Shown here: positions 43,838-55,300 of the stretch, in pieces
Position numbering within the stretch: position 1 is the stretch's first letter
Layout of the letters: each line of letters starts with the position of its first letter
NCBI GenBank assembly: GCA_025618425.1
Contig: CM046836.1
Span: 23,802,756 to 23,866,755 of the forward strand
DNA length: 64,000 nucleotides
DNA from: Heliocidaris tuberculata
Lineage: Eukaryota; Echinodermata; Echinoidea; Camarodonta; Echinometridae
Direction: 5' to 3'
Program-made: the position numbers and the translations under genes
The notes under the pieces: generated by a model
Databases searched by the model: none
What the model was told of the DNA's origin: nothing
What the model saw: the letters and a program-made list of their open reading frames with translations, nothing else

Positions 43838-44115
43838 TCTGCGCGCCAAGTGTTCACCAATCTATTCTGTGAACACTTGGCGCCCCTAAGAGCGCCAAGT
43901 GTTCACCAACCTATTCTGTACCCACACAGTTACAAATTACCTTTTCAAATTCATTTTGTTACAAAAAGAAATTGCTGTTCAATAATTTTGTAACAAAAGC
44001 GAGTTTTGAGTGAAACTTGTTACAAAATGAGGCAAGTTTGAACAAAATAAGTCGGTGAACAATTGGCGCCCCTCTGCGCGCCAAGTGTTCACCAACCTAT
44101 TCTGTACCCACACAA
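43838..44115. repeat. Rearranged extra ends of the TTTTGTTACAAAA element
   Basis: The word gcgccaagtgttcaccaa recurs three times (about 43843, 43893, 44079), once paired with gaacacttggcgcccc at 43869. A duplicate of the right arm (43928-44072) matches 43691-43837. This looks like stepwise tandem and inverted duplication of the element's end. Confidence 0.65.
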
Positions 44116-44239
44116 TTTCATTCCGTACCACAGAGTTTTTATTTTGTCAAGTCATCGACGTACATATAGCTCAAAGAACGCTGACTGGCCGAATGATTCG
44201 CGTGCGGGGCCCAGCCTGGTACATACAAACGGCCGGTCC

Positions 44240-44410
44240 ACGTGTTTGGAGAGAGAGAGAGAAAGAGAAACTGAAGAAAGGGGGAGAGAGAGAAGTGGGG
44301 AAGAGAGATACATGGCTGAATGGTTCGCGGGCATATATACGGCCACGGCCGGTGCACACGACTTTGTGTGTATAGAGCAAGAGAGAGTGAGAGAGAGAGA
44401 GAGAGAGCCA
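44240..44410. repeat. (GA)n-rich low-complexity tract
   Basis: Runs of gagagagaga separated by mixed sequence. Overlapping ORFs of 60-127 aa on both strands are composition artefacts. Confidence 0.6.
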
Positions 44411-44451
44411 CGACAGAGTGGTGTTGTTTGGTTCGTGGTTATGTGAAGGGC

Positions 44452-44700
44452 AGGGTCGGGGGGGGGGGGGGGATGCGAGCTCGAGCACGTGTTCCCCGAC
44501 CTTTACGCTAGCTAGAATGCTGTGCTTGGTGTTGAATCCAGGGAAATGTAACTAAGTTACATTTCCCTGTTTAATCTACAGTCTGCTCTACTAAAGCACA
44601 TTATGAACTGAGCTAGAATACTAGAATAGGGTCGGGGGGGGGGGGGGGGCGGCGGATGCGAGCTCGAGCACGTGTTCCCCGACCTTTACGCTAGTTAGAA
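44452..44700. repeat. Direct repeats flanking a 31-bp perfect hairpin
   Basis: A ~65-bp unit with poly-G, gatgcgagctcgagcacgtg and ttccccgacctttacgcta occurs at 44452-44518 and again at 44630-44698. Between them, 44539-44569 is a perfect inverted repeat (cagggaaatgtaact, one a, agttacatttccctg). Confidence 0.75.
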
Positions 44701-45546
44701 TTATTGTTCATGAGATCCCATTCTAAACAAAGCAAAGGACACCCTCAAAACTGCTGTGTGTGCAAGTCCAAGTCCAAATGCGAGTGTACGTGTAATTTAT
44801 TCATGAAAACAACAATCAAAATAATCTGTGTGTGCCCTCCCCCGAACTGAAAATGAACTGAGTCCCTCCTTATTACATAAAATATAGCCCAAAGCTACGC
44901 CCCAATTAAAGGTTATTAATTTAATCTATGGAACGATCGAACTTTATCGTTTTTATCATATTACTGATATTCAGCGGTATTGCCCTGATTTTATTTGATT
45001 TTATATTCATTTATTTCCATATACATCATCATAAATTTACAATCTTTCAACATGTATGGTCACATAAGATTATATACAGTAAGTATAGAACAGGGGGTCG
45101 TCATAAGAATAGCTTGAGTTATATCATCTCAAATAAAATGAACATGCAATGAATATACATATGCAAACAATGCATAGTGGAAAGCAAAAGGCCAGCCAAT
45201 GAAAAACAAATCAAAGGGAAAGAAAAAGAGAAGAAGAGAGAAAGAGGAATGAGAGGGGATAGTTGCATTCAGATAGTATCAGGTGGAATATAAGGTCTGT
45301 AAATACCAATCACTTTGACCAAATTCCTTACAACTGAGATTCCTATATTGGAATGTACAAGGATACATGCTGTAAAATAACAGCTGTAGGTATATTTCTA
45401 TACATAAATACCAATGTTACAAATACAGGAATTAATAATATATAGATTGTTTTGTAATAAAAGAAGCTAAGGCTTAATAATATTGTATATTTCTAGAAAT
45501 GGTGTTAACCACCCCCACCAGCAATACATGAGAGAAGATAATCTTT
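44701..45546. other. Intergenic DNA, no gene recognised
   Basis: AT-rich with short chance ORFs. The last part may be the 3' UTR of the LINE fragment that follows on the minus strand. Confidence 0.45.
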
Positions 45547-46145
45547 TTAGGATTTCTTGAAAATATACTTAGTTGAGCTTGAACGTATGTCAATGGGTAG
45601 TGAATTCCAAATATCGGGTCCATTGTGCTTTATGCATGTTATGTATAGATCTAAGGGCTGTTTTGGGATTGTTCAAATGCACATTAGTGGAAGTTCGAGG
45701 AGGGTATTTATGTATAGACGAGTTTAATTGGAAACATACTATCAAAGGTCACTGGAAGTTCTGAGGAGTGGAATTTATGAATGAATATGACAACTTGGTT
45801 TGAGTGCAGTTCAAAGATTGGAAGCGTATGTAATAATTATATGAAATAGGCCGGGGTTCTGTATTTTCCAAGTATGCAGCATTTGTACACAGACCAAATG
45901 CTTTCTTTTAGAGCAGTAAAACATGTTTGATTTTAGATTTTTGGCTGGCCCAGATGAGATTACAGTAAGAGATATGTGGCAAGATTATAGCGTTATACAC
46001 TAAACAATTTAGGGAAACATATGGTTTTAATTTATATAAAATTCCAATGCCACGTGATGCAGAAGTAACTACATTATCAATGTGCGCGTTGGAATTCAAG
46101 CACTGATCAATCGTAATACTCAAGAACTTTGTACTTTATTTATTT
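45547..46145 (-). mobile_element. LINE reverse-transcriptase C-terminal fragment
   Basis: The minus strand encodes FLSITIDQCLNSNAHIDNVV, then SRGIGILYKLKPYVSLNCLV and YNAIILPHISYCNLIWASQK, the region 'FLGixID..L.w..HI ... HisYcn.iWg' of CR1/Jockey-like proteins. After frame shifts it continues to KHNGPDIWNSLPIDIRSSST and IFKKS before TAA at 45549-45547, the conserved last block. Several frameshifts show a dead copy. It belongs to a different family from the 405 and 21422 copies, though it shares the same C-terminal architecture. Confidence 0.75.
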
Positions 46146-46506
46146 TCTATTGTAATTACATCAATAGCTATGTGAAAATGTTAATTACTAATCAATGCAC
46201 TGTTGTTCCTAAAATGTATGGAAATGGTTTTACTCAAATATAAAGATAGTTTGTTACATCTGAACCAAGTCGATGTGAGCCTTTATTAAAGCATGCTAAG
46301 CACACTCCCTCCTGCAATTTGCCTTTTATGTCACTCATATAGCAGTTTATTATAGTAAATAGTGTATATGTATTATACGCGCTGTGATTGGTTAGATTCG
46401 CATCACGTGACGTGCAAAAATCCAGATGGAAATTTTTTTGTCAAGTTTATATTTTTGTAATGTACAGTCATTCCTCTTCCTTTTGACAAAATTTGGTCCA
46501 TGGGCC
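46146..46506. other. Intergenic DNA, no feature supported
   Basis: Nothing recognised; it may include decayed upstream LINE sequence. Confidence 0.4.
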
Positions 46507-46510
46507 TTAA

Positions 46511-47248
46511 CCCTATAAAAGGGCCGGGGGGGGGGGGGCTGATTCGATCCCCCTTCCTGGACGTTTGCGGCGATATGTTCGAGGATAATTTTTTTGCGCC
46601 GCGAGCTTTCATGACTTTATCGCGTACAGCCTTACGCATCTTCTGATACCAAATTTATAAAATTTCAACCAAAGGGTACCGCGCAGCATCAAACTGTGAA
46701 TCGCCACGCTGCGCGCCAGTGAGCCAAAATGGTCATTTCTCCATATGTATTCAGTGGCGCAAATCTATTTTGAAATTCCGAAATGTCTGAAAATTTTCTA
46801 ACTACCAAAAGAAAAAAAAAGGTTATCACATTTTTGGGGTCTAGTTTTCCTCCCAAATTCTCTGACAAGCAAAAAAAAATAAATAAATGAAAATAAAAAA
46901 GGTTATTCAAAAAGGTGGAGGGGGGGGGAGGACATTGGCCTACCTTCAAAAAGGTGGGGGGGGGGACATGTCCCCCTGTTCCCCCTGGATTTGTGCCCAT
47001 GTGTGTATTGTACACAATGCAGAATTGTCAATTCACGATTATGTAAATAATCAATTAGCGATAATTAAAAACCCGTTTGACATAATTATACATATGAAAC
47101 TTTACAGGGTTAACAGGGTTATTTTTAATAAGATATTCTATCTGTGTGCCAAGTTGCAGAAATTTTCGTCGCTCCATGACCGAGATCTCTGGGGGTCGAA
47201 TCAGCCCCCCGACCGAGAGAGCGCCAAAATAACCTGGCCTTTTTAGGG
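46511..47248. mobile_element. TTAA-flanked MITE with ccctataaaagggcc ends
   Basis: TTAA at 46507-46510 and 47249-47252 bounds ends ccctataaaagggccgg and, as reverse complement of the right end, ccctaaaaaggccagg. Subterminal segments also pair: ggctgattcgatccccc on the left and gggggtcgaatcagcc on the right. The middle is interrupted by the hAT-like element at 46752-47001. TTAA targets suggest piggyBac-type mobilisation. Confidence 0.7.
46752..47001. mobile_element. Nested hAT-like MITE, 250 bp, near-perfect 8-bp TSD
   Basis: The left end cagtggcgcaaatct and the reverse complement of the right end, catgggcacaaatcc, match as a terminal repeat. The flanks tatgtatt (46744-46751) and tgtgtatt (47002-47009) agree at 7 of 8 positions. 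The interior shares attctctgacaagcaaaaa and poly-G runs with the element at 31025-31428. It is inserted within the TTAA element. Confidence 0.75.
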
Positions 47249-47587
47249 TTAAGGGGAAAATTTTCCCCAAATTTTTAGGGGCAGTCTGACAGCTCATCCC
47301 GACGGAAAATTTTGTCAGTTTTTGTGGTTTGGTAATGAATAGTCAAACAACTTCCCTTTGACAAAGTTTGGTGCATATGTTTGATGGTTTGCAATCGAAG
47401 ATGCATTTTAAATGTTTAATAGGCCCTTACAGTCCTAATAATATAGTCAAGCGGCATAGCGTCATTTCTTTGACAAATTTGACACACGGAGGAATATGTT
47501 GAAAGAAATATTGACTATTTGCCTACCTAAAATTGTGACAATTCTTTTTTTAATGGCCGTCACAGGGAGTGTTTCTTTCTCTTTCTC

Positions 47588-47593
47588 TTTATC

Positions 47594-47623
<30 letters not shown>
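47588..47623. repeat. (CT)n-(CA)n microsatellite
   Basis: A tctctctc run followed by cacacac, directly before the target duplication of the next element. Confidence 0.85.
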
Positions 47624-47624
<1 letters not shown>

Positions 47625-47631
47625 TCTTTAG

Positions 47632-47891
47632 CAGGGGCGGATCCAGGGGGAGGGGGTGGGGCGGGATGCCCGGGCCCCCTCCCCTGGAAGAAAAATAAGA
47701 CACCAAAAGTAAGTAAAGTAAAAAGACACCCCAATATTGCTTCTTTTTTTTTTAAACTTGCCAGAGGATTTTGGAGTAAAAAGCCACCCAAAATGCTGAT
47801 GACCCTTTTTTTTTTTTTTTTTTTTTTTGATTGTCAGAAAATTGTCTGAATATTGGGTCCCCTCCCTCACAAAATCCTGGATCCGCCGCTG
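47632..47891. mobile_element. hAT-like MITE, 260 bp, near-perfect 8-bp TSD
   Basis: Left end caggggcggatccaggg and the reverse complement of the right end, cagcggcggatccagg, pair over 16 bases with one mismatch. Flanks ctctttag (47624-47631) and ctttttag (47892-47899) agree at 7 of 8. The interior has poly-T and a segment resembling those of the 31025 and 46752 elements. No ORF of its own is supported. Confidence 0.82.
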
Positions 47892-47973
47892 CTTTTTAGT
47901 GATGCCAGTGAGGCGAAGTCTCTTACCTAACCAGGCAAACAGGTCGTCGAAAGATTCATCAAGGTAGTATTTA

Positions 47974-50836
47974 GTCCGTTGTCAATTTAACTTAGAATGC
48001 AATTTTGTGAGGATTTTTGGAAACATATATTTTTGGAAAGGTGATGTTATGAATAAAACCATTAAATGGGTCTAAAGCTACTTTTCAGGAGATCTTTAAA
48101 GGCGGATTTGGTGTTTTTAATTTTTTTTTTTTAATTGTTATTTATAAAACTTAATTATCCCTGCATTAAGGATGTAAATTTCTACCCTACGTATAGAAAC
48201 ATTATGTTGCAGATGTTTTTCAAGAAGAAATAATGCAGAAAAATGCATAATCAGTGTAAACTATTAGGGTTTTATAATCATATCTCAAACGCCCTCTATG
48301 ATAATTAGACAACATGGTTGTCTGCTCGAATTTGTTATCAAGTCAGATGGAAGAGTAAACGGATTGAAAATTATTGATCCATAGGCACCGGAAAGGGGGC
48401 AGAATGGGCAAACGTGTATGCCCCATCCCATTTATTTCAAGTGGTTGGGGATTGATATTTTGCCCGCCATGGGCCCCCTCCTAAAGAATAACACATAGGG
48501 ATTTTACTACCATAAGGTTTCTTTGCTCTAAGGTGCAAATGTTCATCATTTCAAAGTATAAAGTTTCTCGCTCGGGCGCTACAATCAATTGGCACCGGTA
48601 GGTGGGGCAGAAGAAGTAAATTCCCACCCTTCATGGGCACACAAACATTGTGTATTACTGGAAGTTTAGAGCGCGTTTTAAGTTCATTAAAGTAAATAAA
48701 TTATCACTAATTTTTGCACAATACAAAACATAAGAATTAGACGCATAGACGAGGGAGGAATTCAAATGCATGCAATGTTGATATTTTTATCGATAATCCT
48801 ATAAAACACATTAGTAAAGTATTGCTTACTTTTAATTATGATTTACAGAAGATAATAGCACAAGCCAACCTTTATGTAGTTTCCACACTGTAATAATGCG
48901 AGAGGGGGAAGCGACCGAGAGATTTAATGATCTCTTTTTAAATTCATTTTAGGATTTTGCAATCTATAGAGTACTCTGTACACATACAATACTTTTTAAA
49001 AAATAATGTATCCTTATAGTGATAAATCATTATTTATTTATTTTTATTTTATGTATTTATTTTTTTGATTTATTCTTTTATTCTATTTTTTATTTATTTT
49101 TTTATTTTTTTATTTTATTTTATTTTTTTTTTGGGGGGGGGGCAAATTTATTTTGTTTCACCCCTCTCTCTTCCCGTCATCCTTCGCTTTGGGCCATAAC
49201 GGTATTCGGAGAGATTTTGCACAACACTGCATCTATCAAAATTCGAGGGAACGTCACTCTGTCACTGCGCTCCCTCGTCTATGAATAGATATGATAATAA
49301 TAACAATAATAATATATAGTAATAATGATGATGATATAATTATTAATAGTGAGAGAAATTTTTCATTTTGGAATGTTGAAAATAGATTTAAAGCACTAGC
49401 GATCTTATTAACTCTTTGCCCGGTGCATTATGAAACCCATGGCTGCTGGATTATTTCAAAGGCTATATCTTTTGTACGTGAGAGAAATTTTTCATTTTGG
49501 AATGTTGAAAATAGATTTAAAGCACTAGCGATCTGATTAACTCTTTGCCCTGTGCATTATGTGCAAAGGCTATATCTTTTGTACGTGATTTCTGTCGACG
49601 ATCGTCGACAGAAGCGAGAACCCGAAAGTGACAGTGGTCGACAATTGCGGGCTATGAGTAATTTCTATACATTTTATTAAATACAATAATTGTTTTTTTT
49701 ATGAGGGGGTATGCAGAAGCAAAACGAGTATGTTACCCCTGCCTCATACTTCCATGACTAAATGTATATATTTTCTCACATACAAGTACGCGAGGGAGCA
49801 CGCCCGAGTGAAAATTGTTTAGATTTTATGACCGTTGAAACTATGTATATTATAGAGAACTGAAATATTTTCATCTGTTATACATGTACTTCAATATGAC
49901 TTAAGTCATAATTAGAATTATTTTTTGTTTATTTTGAGAGGAGGGAAAACGATTTTGCCCCATCTTTTTTTTAGAGAGAGAAGAACATGTCCCCTTCAAC
50001 CACTGTGAGTGTACAGGAACACTGGATCAATAATTAATTGCCAAATGAGAATGGGAATTTATTTTATCTGGTATTGTTGAAACCATTAATGTAAGCAACA
50101 TAAAGCTTATTAAACATTACATTCATGTAATATTTTTATCTTGCAAGGGGAGCCAATATCCCAAAAAGTATATTTATTGCATGTGGAAACGTAATCGTTA
50201 CACTGCAAAATGGTTTTCTGCAAGGGGGCGGCAAAACGATTTATCGCCACTCTTTACCTTATGCCACCCCTAACTTTTGGCGCCTCTGGTAGGTATGGTC
50301 TTAGAATACACTGCTTCAATCTACTTCCAACTATATATATGTAAGGGAACGTAGCGACCATGTGAGAACATTTAGGTTCTGGAAAGGAAAAAAAAAATTC
50401 CTTACAGACACACTGGAAAAGCGATTGCAAAACCGCAAAATTATAACTCTCAAAATCGAGCAGACAACCAAGTCTTCTAATCATCGTAGAGGGCGTTGGA
50501 GATTTGTAAAAAAAAACCCAAAAAACATGTAATTTACTTAATTATGAATTTTTCTGCATTATTATCTGCAATAGTGTTTTTATACATATTAATGATAAAA
50601 ATTTACAATATTAATATAGTAAATATTAATTCTTATGAATAATGATTTTATAAAATCATTGAAAAGGACCAAATCCGCTTTGAAAAAATGCCTAAAAAAG
50701 TAACTTTCGACCCATTTCAAAATTTGGAAACAACGTTCATGATTTTATTCATAGCATCACCTTTACAACGATATAGGTTTCCAAAATCATCACAAAATTG
50801 CATTCTAACCCATTTTTTGACTAACTGACAACGGAC
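47974..50836. mobile_element. 2.9-kb element with long (~370 bp) diverged inverted terminal repeats
   Basis: The left arm begins gtccgttgtca and includes gaatgcaattttgtgaggat, aggtgatgttatgaataaaa, ggcggatttggt and aaacgccctctatgataatt. The right arm is the reverse complement with divergence: atcatcgtagagggcgttgg, accaaatccgct, ttttattcatagcatcacct and tgacaacggac. TA lies on both flanks (47972-47973 and 50837-50838). The interior (48400-50400) has no transposase-like ORF; it holds a 118-bp direct repeat at about 49350-49590 and a 24-bp palindrome at 49590-49613. Class uncertain, non-autonomous. Confidence 0.6.
49350..49613. repeat. Direct repeat (two copies) ending in a 24-bp palindrome
   Basis: The segment gagagaaatttttcattttg through aactctttgccc(g/t)gtgcattatg appears at about 49350-49439 and again at about 49482-49561, followed in both copies by caaaggctatatcttttgta. 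The second is followed by ttctgtcgacga/tcgtcgacagaa, a perfect palindrome. Confidence 0.75.
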
Positions 50837-50838
50837 TA

Positions 50839-51705
50839 ACTAGCTGAGAGGGACGAGGTATACTGGATTAAATTAAATTTGACTGGATTGGATTAAAGTA
50901 AATCCATTTAATGGTCAACGATTGTGACGGTAACGATGTTATCGTTATTATTATTCATCATCTCTATTAGTATATTTATCAACATCTCACGTTTCTTTAA
51001 CCATCTCTCCAAGTATACATTATACGTGTATTTCTAAGGTATGCAAGCTTCATATTCACTCGTCCTTCACTCTCCGTGACTACATATCTATTCTTTCTTC
51101 ACACCAAGAGACAACAAATTATTGAACATTAATTTAAGAAGTAAGATATACAACAACATTATTTATTTTACATAGTATGATAGGCACCTCTGCATGAGAT
51201 GAATCACTTAAGAGCCGAGAAATTACTCAAAGATTTCAAATTCTGTGTTGTTTGATCGAAAAGTACATCGAATTAATCCAAACTACAATTTTTACTATTT
51301 GCAGTTTAAGAGAGCTACGAATACACATCTGTCTGACCTTTGGAATTTTTTTAAAAAGCTCTGACACAGCAAGACACACAAAAAAGCTTATAACGTAATG
51401 CAAACATATTTTTGATCATGCCATTTATGGATTGTAATAATTGTACAGATACACACTCAACTAAATCTGCCAGATATCATTTAGACCAATAATATATCAT
51501 AGTAATAATAGTTTCTCCGTATTAACTACGTCCATAAAACCAAATGAATAAACTGAAAAATAGTGCGAAATAAAAGCCACATACTATGTTCATTTTTGTT
51601 GCATGACCATAATTATTGCGTTTGAGGTATTTACAAAACGAGAACTTAGCTTTAAAATCCTTAAATTAGCAATATATTGAGAATTTTAAAATCATTGTGT
51701 TTTTT
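50839..51705. other. Intergenic DNA, no gene recognised
   Basis: AT-rich, only short chance frames. Confidence 0.5.
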
Positions 51706-52396
51706 GATCAAAAATGTATATTGTTTTCAAAGACATTACACCTAATAAGAAGCATGTAGCAGTAGCACTAAGAGAAAAATATTATCGTTGCCAATTCGAA
51801 GAACAAAATGTGATCAATTTAGCCCTTAAAGAATTCCTGTCCTGAAAGGGTTAAAAAAGAATGTAAATACGCGTACATGACCATGATGACATTGTATTCA
51901 ACTTTTTTTAAATAGTCTGGTGAGAGTACAGAGGTGGGCGTTGATTCTGCCATAATTCTAAGGTAACTTGTCGCCCATACGATCAATTCATTTTAGTGAT
52001 TCGCTTTGCTACAACAAACAATCCAACTTGTACATAATTGATACACGCACTCAGTTGACCTGTGAAATATACAAACAACTAGGTTGTTTTTTTTTATCAA
52101 AAATGTATATTGTTTTCAAACACATTACACCTAATAAGAAGCATGTAGCTGTAGCACTAAGAGAAAAATATTATCGTTGCCAATTCGAAGAACAAAATGT
52201 GATCAATTTAGCCCTTAAAGAATTCCTGTCCTGAAAGGGTTAAAAAAGAATGTAAATACGCGTACATGACCATGATGACATTGTATTCAACTTTTTTTAA
52301 ATAGTCTGGTGAGAGTACAGAGGTGGGCGTTGATTCTGCCATAATTCTAAGGTAACTTGTCGCCCATACGATCAATTCATTTTAGTGATTCGCTTT
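51706..52396 (+). repeat. 389-bp direct duplication at the satellite edge
   Basis: 51706-52094 and 52095-52483 are nearly identical at a constant offset of 389 bp (for example tacacctaataagaagcatg and gagtacagaggtgggcgttg in both). The first copy ends with one complete 78-bp satellite monomer (52008-52085); in the second copy the equivalent monomer (52397-52474) is the first of the long array. The shared non-satellite part has a short frame (YIVFKHITPNKKHVAVALRE...) of unknown meaning, followed by a stop. The duplication therefore includes the array boundary. Confidence 0.8.
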
Positions 52397-55300
52397 GCTA
52401 CAACAAACAATCCAACTTGTACATAATTAATACACGCACTCAGTTGACCTGTGAAATATACAAACAACTAGGTTGCTACAACAAACAATCCAACTTGTAC
52501 ATAATTAATACACGTACTCAGTTGACCTATGAAATATACAAACAACTAGGATGCTACAACAAACAATCCAACTTGTACATAATTAATACACGTACTCAGT
52601 TGACCTATGAAATATACAAACAACTAGGTTGCTACAACAAACAATCCAACTTGTACATAATTAATACACGTACTCAGTTGACCTATGAAAGATATACGAG
52701 TAACAAGTATGCTACAACAAACAATCCAACTTGTACATAATTAATACACGTACTCAGTTGACCTATGAAAGATATACGAGCAACAAGTATGCTACAACAA
52801 ACAATCCAACTTGTACATAATTAATACACGTACTCAGTTGACCTATGAAAGATATACGAGCAACAAGTATGCTACGACAAACAGTCCAAGTTGTACATAA
52901 TTAATACACGTACTCAGCTGACCTATGAAAGATATACGAGCAACAAGTATGCTACAACAAACAGTCCAATTTGTACATAGTTAATACACGTACTCAGCTG
53001 ACCTATGAAAGATATACGAGCAAGAAGTATGCTACAACAAACAATCCAACTTGTACATAATTAATACACGTACTCAGTTGACTTATGAAAGATATACGAG
53101 CAACAAGTATGCTACAAAAAACAATCCAACTTGTACATAATTAATACACGTACTCAGCTGACCTATGAAAGATATACAAGCAACAAGTATGCTACAACAA
53201 ACAATCCAACTTGTACATAATTAATACACGTACTCAGTTGACTTATGAAAGATATACGAGCAACAATTATGCTACCAAAAACAATCCAACTTGTACATAA
53301 TTAATACACGTACTCAGCTGACCTATGAAAGATATACGAGCAACAAGTATGCTACAACAAAAAATCCAACTTGAACATAATTAATACACGTACTCAGTTG
53401 ACCTATGAACGATATACGAGCAACAAGTATGCTACAACAAACAATCCAACTTGTACATAATTAATGCACCTACTCACTTGACCTATGAAATATACAAACA
53501 ACTAGGTTGCTACAACAAACAATCCAACTTGTACATAATTAATACACGTACTCAGTTGACCTATGAAATAAACAAACAACTAGGTTGCTACAACAAACAA
53601 TCCAACTTGTACATAATTAATACACCTACTCACTTGACCTATGAAATATACAAACAACTAGGTTGCTACAACAAACAAACCAACTTGTACATAATTAATA
53701 CACGTACTCAGTTGACCTATGAAATATACAAACAACTAGGTTGCTACAACAAACAATCCAACTTGTACATAATTAATACACGTACTCAGTTGACCTATGA
53801 AATATACAAACAACTAGGTTGCTACAACAAACAATCCAACTTGCACATAATTAATACACGTACTCAGTTGACCTATGAAAGATATACGGGCAACAAGTAT
53901 GCTACAACAAACAATCCATCTTGTACATAATTAATACACGTACTCAGCTGACCTATGAAATATATACGAGCAACTAGTATCCTACAACATGCAATCCAAG
54001 TTGTACATAATTAATACACGTACTCAGTTGACCTATGAAAGATATACGAGCAACAAGTATGCTACAACAAACAATCCAACTTGTACATAATTAATACACG
54101 CACTCAGTTGACCTGTGAAATATACAAACAACTAGGTTGCTACAACAAACAATCCAACTTGTACATAATTAATACACGTACTCAGTTGACCTATGAAATA
54201 TACAAACAACTAGGATGCTACAACAAACAATCCAACTTGTACATAATTAATACACGTACTCAGTTGACCTATGAAATATACAAACAACTAGGTTGCTACA
54301 ACAAACAATCCAACTTGTACATAATTAATACACGTACTCAGTTGACCTATGAAAGATATACGAGTAACAAGTATGCTACAACAAACAATCCAACTTGTAC
54401 ATAATTAATACACGTACTCAGTTGACCTATGAAAGATATACGAGCAACAAGTATGCTACAACAAACAATCCAACTTGTACATAATTAATACACGTACTCA
54501 GTTGACCTATGAAAGATATACGAGCAACAAGTATGCTACGACAAACAGTCCAAGTTGTACATAATTAATACACGTACTCAGTTGACCTATGAAAGATATA
54601 CGAGCAACAAGTATGCTACAACAAACAGTCCAATTTGTACATAATTAATACACGTACTCAACTGACCTATGAAAGATATACGAGCAAGAAGTATGCTACA
54701 ACAAACAATCCAACTTGTACATAATTAATACACGTACTCAGTTGACTTATGAAAGATATACGAGCAACAAGTATGCTACAAAAAACAATCCAACTTGTAC
54801 ATAATTAATACACGTACTCAGCTGACCTATGAAAGATATACAAGCAACAAGTATGCTACAACAAACAATCCAACTTGTACATAATTAATACACGTACTCA
54901 GCTGACTTATGAAAGATATACGAGCAACAAGTATGCTACCAAAAACAATCCAACTTGTACATAATTAATACACGTACTCAGCTGACCTATGAAAGATATA
55001 CGAGCAACAAGTATGCTACAACAAACAATCCAACTTGTACATAATTAATACACGTACTCAGTTGACCTATGAAAGATATACGAGCAACAAGTATGCTACA
55101 ACAAACAATCCAACTTGTACATAATTAATGCACCTACTCACTTGACCTATGAAATATACAAACAACTAGGTTGCTACAACAAACAATCCAACTTGTACAT
55201 AATTAATACACGTACTCAGTTTACCTATGAAATATACAAACAACTAGGTTGCTACAACAAACAATCCAACTTGCACATAATTAATACACGTACTCAGTTG

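Noticed and set aside
44055..44511. Overlapping ORFs of 63-127 aa on both strands
   Set aside because: They follow (GA)n composition and change frame freely; no family pattern.
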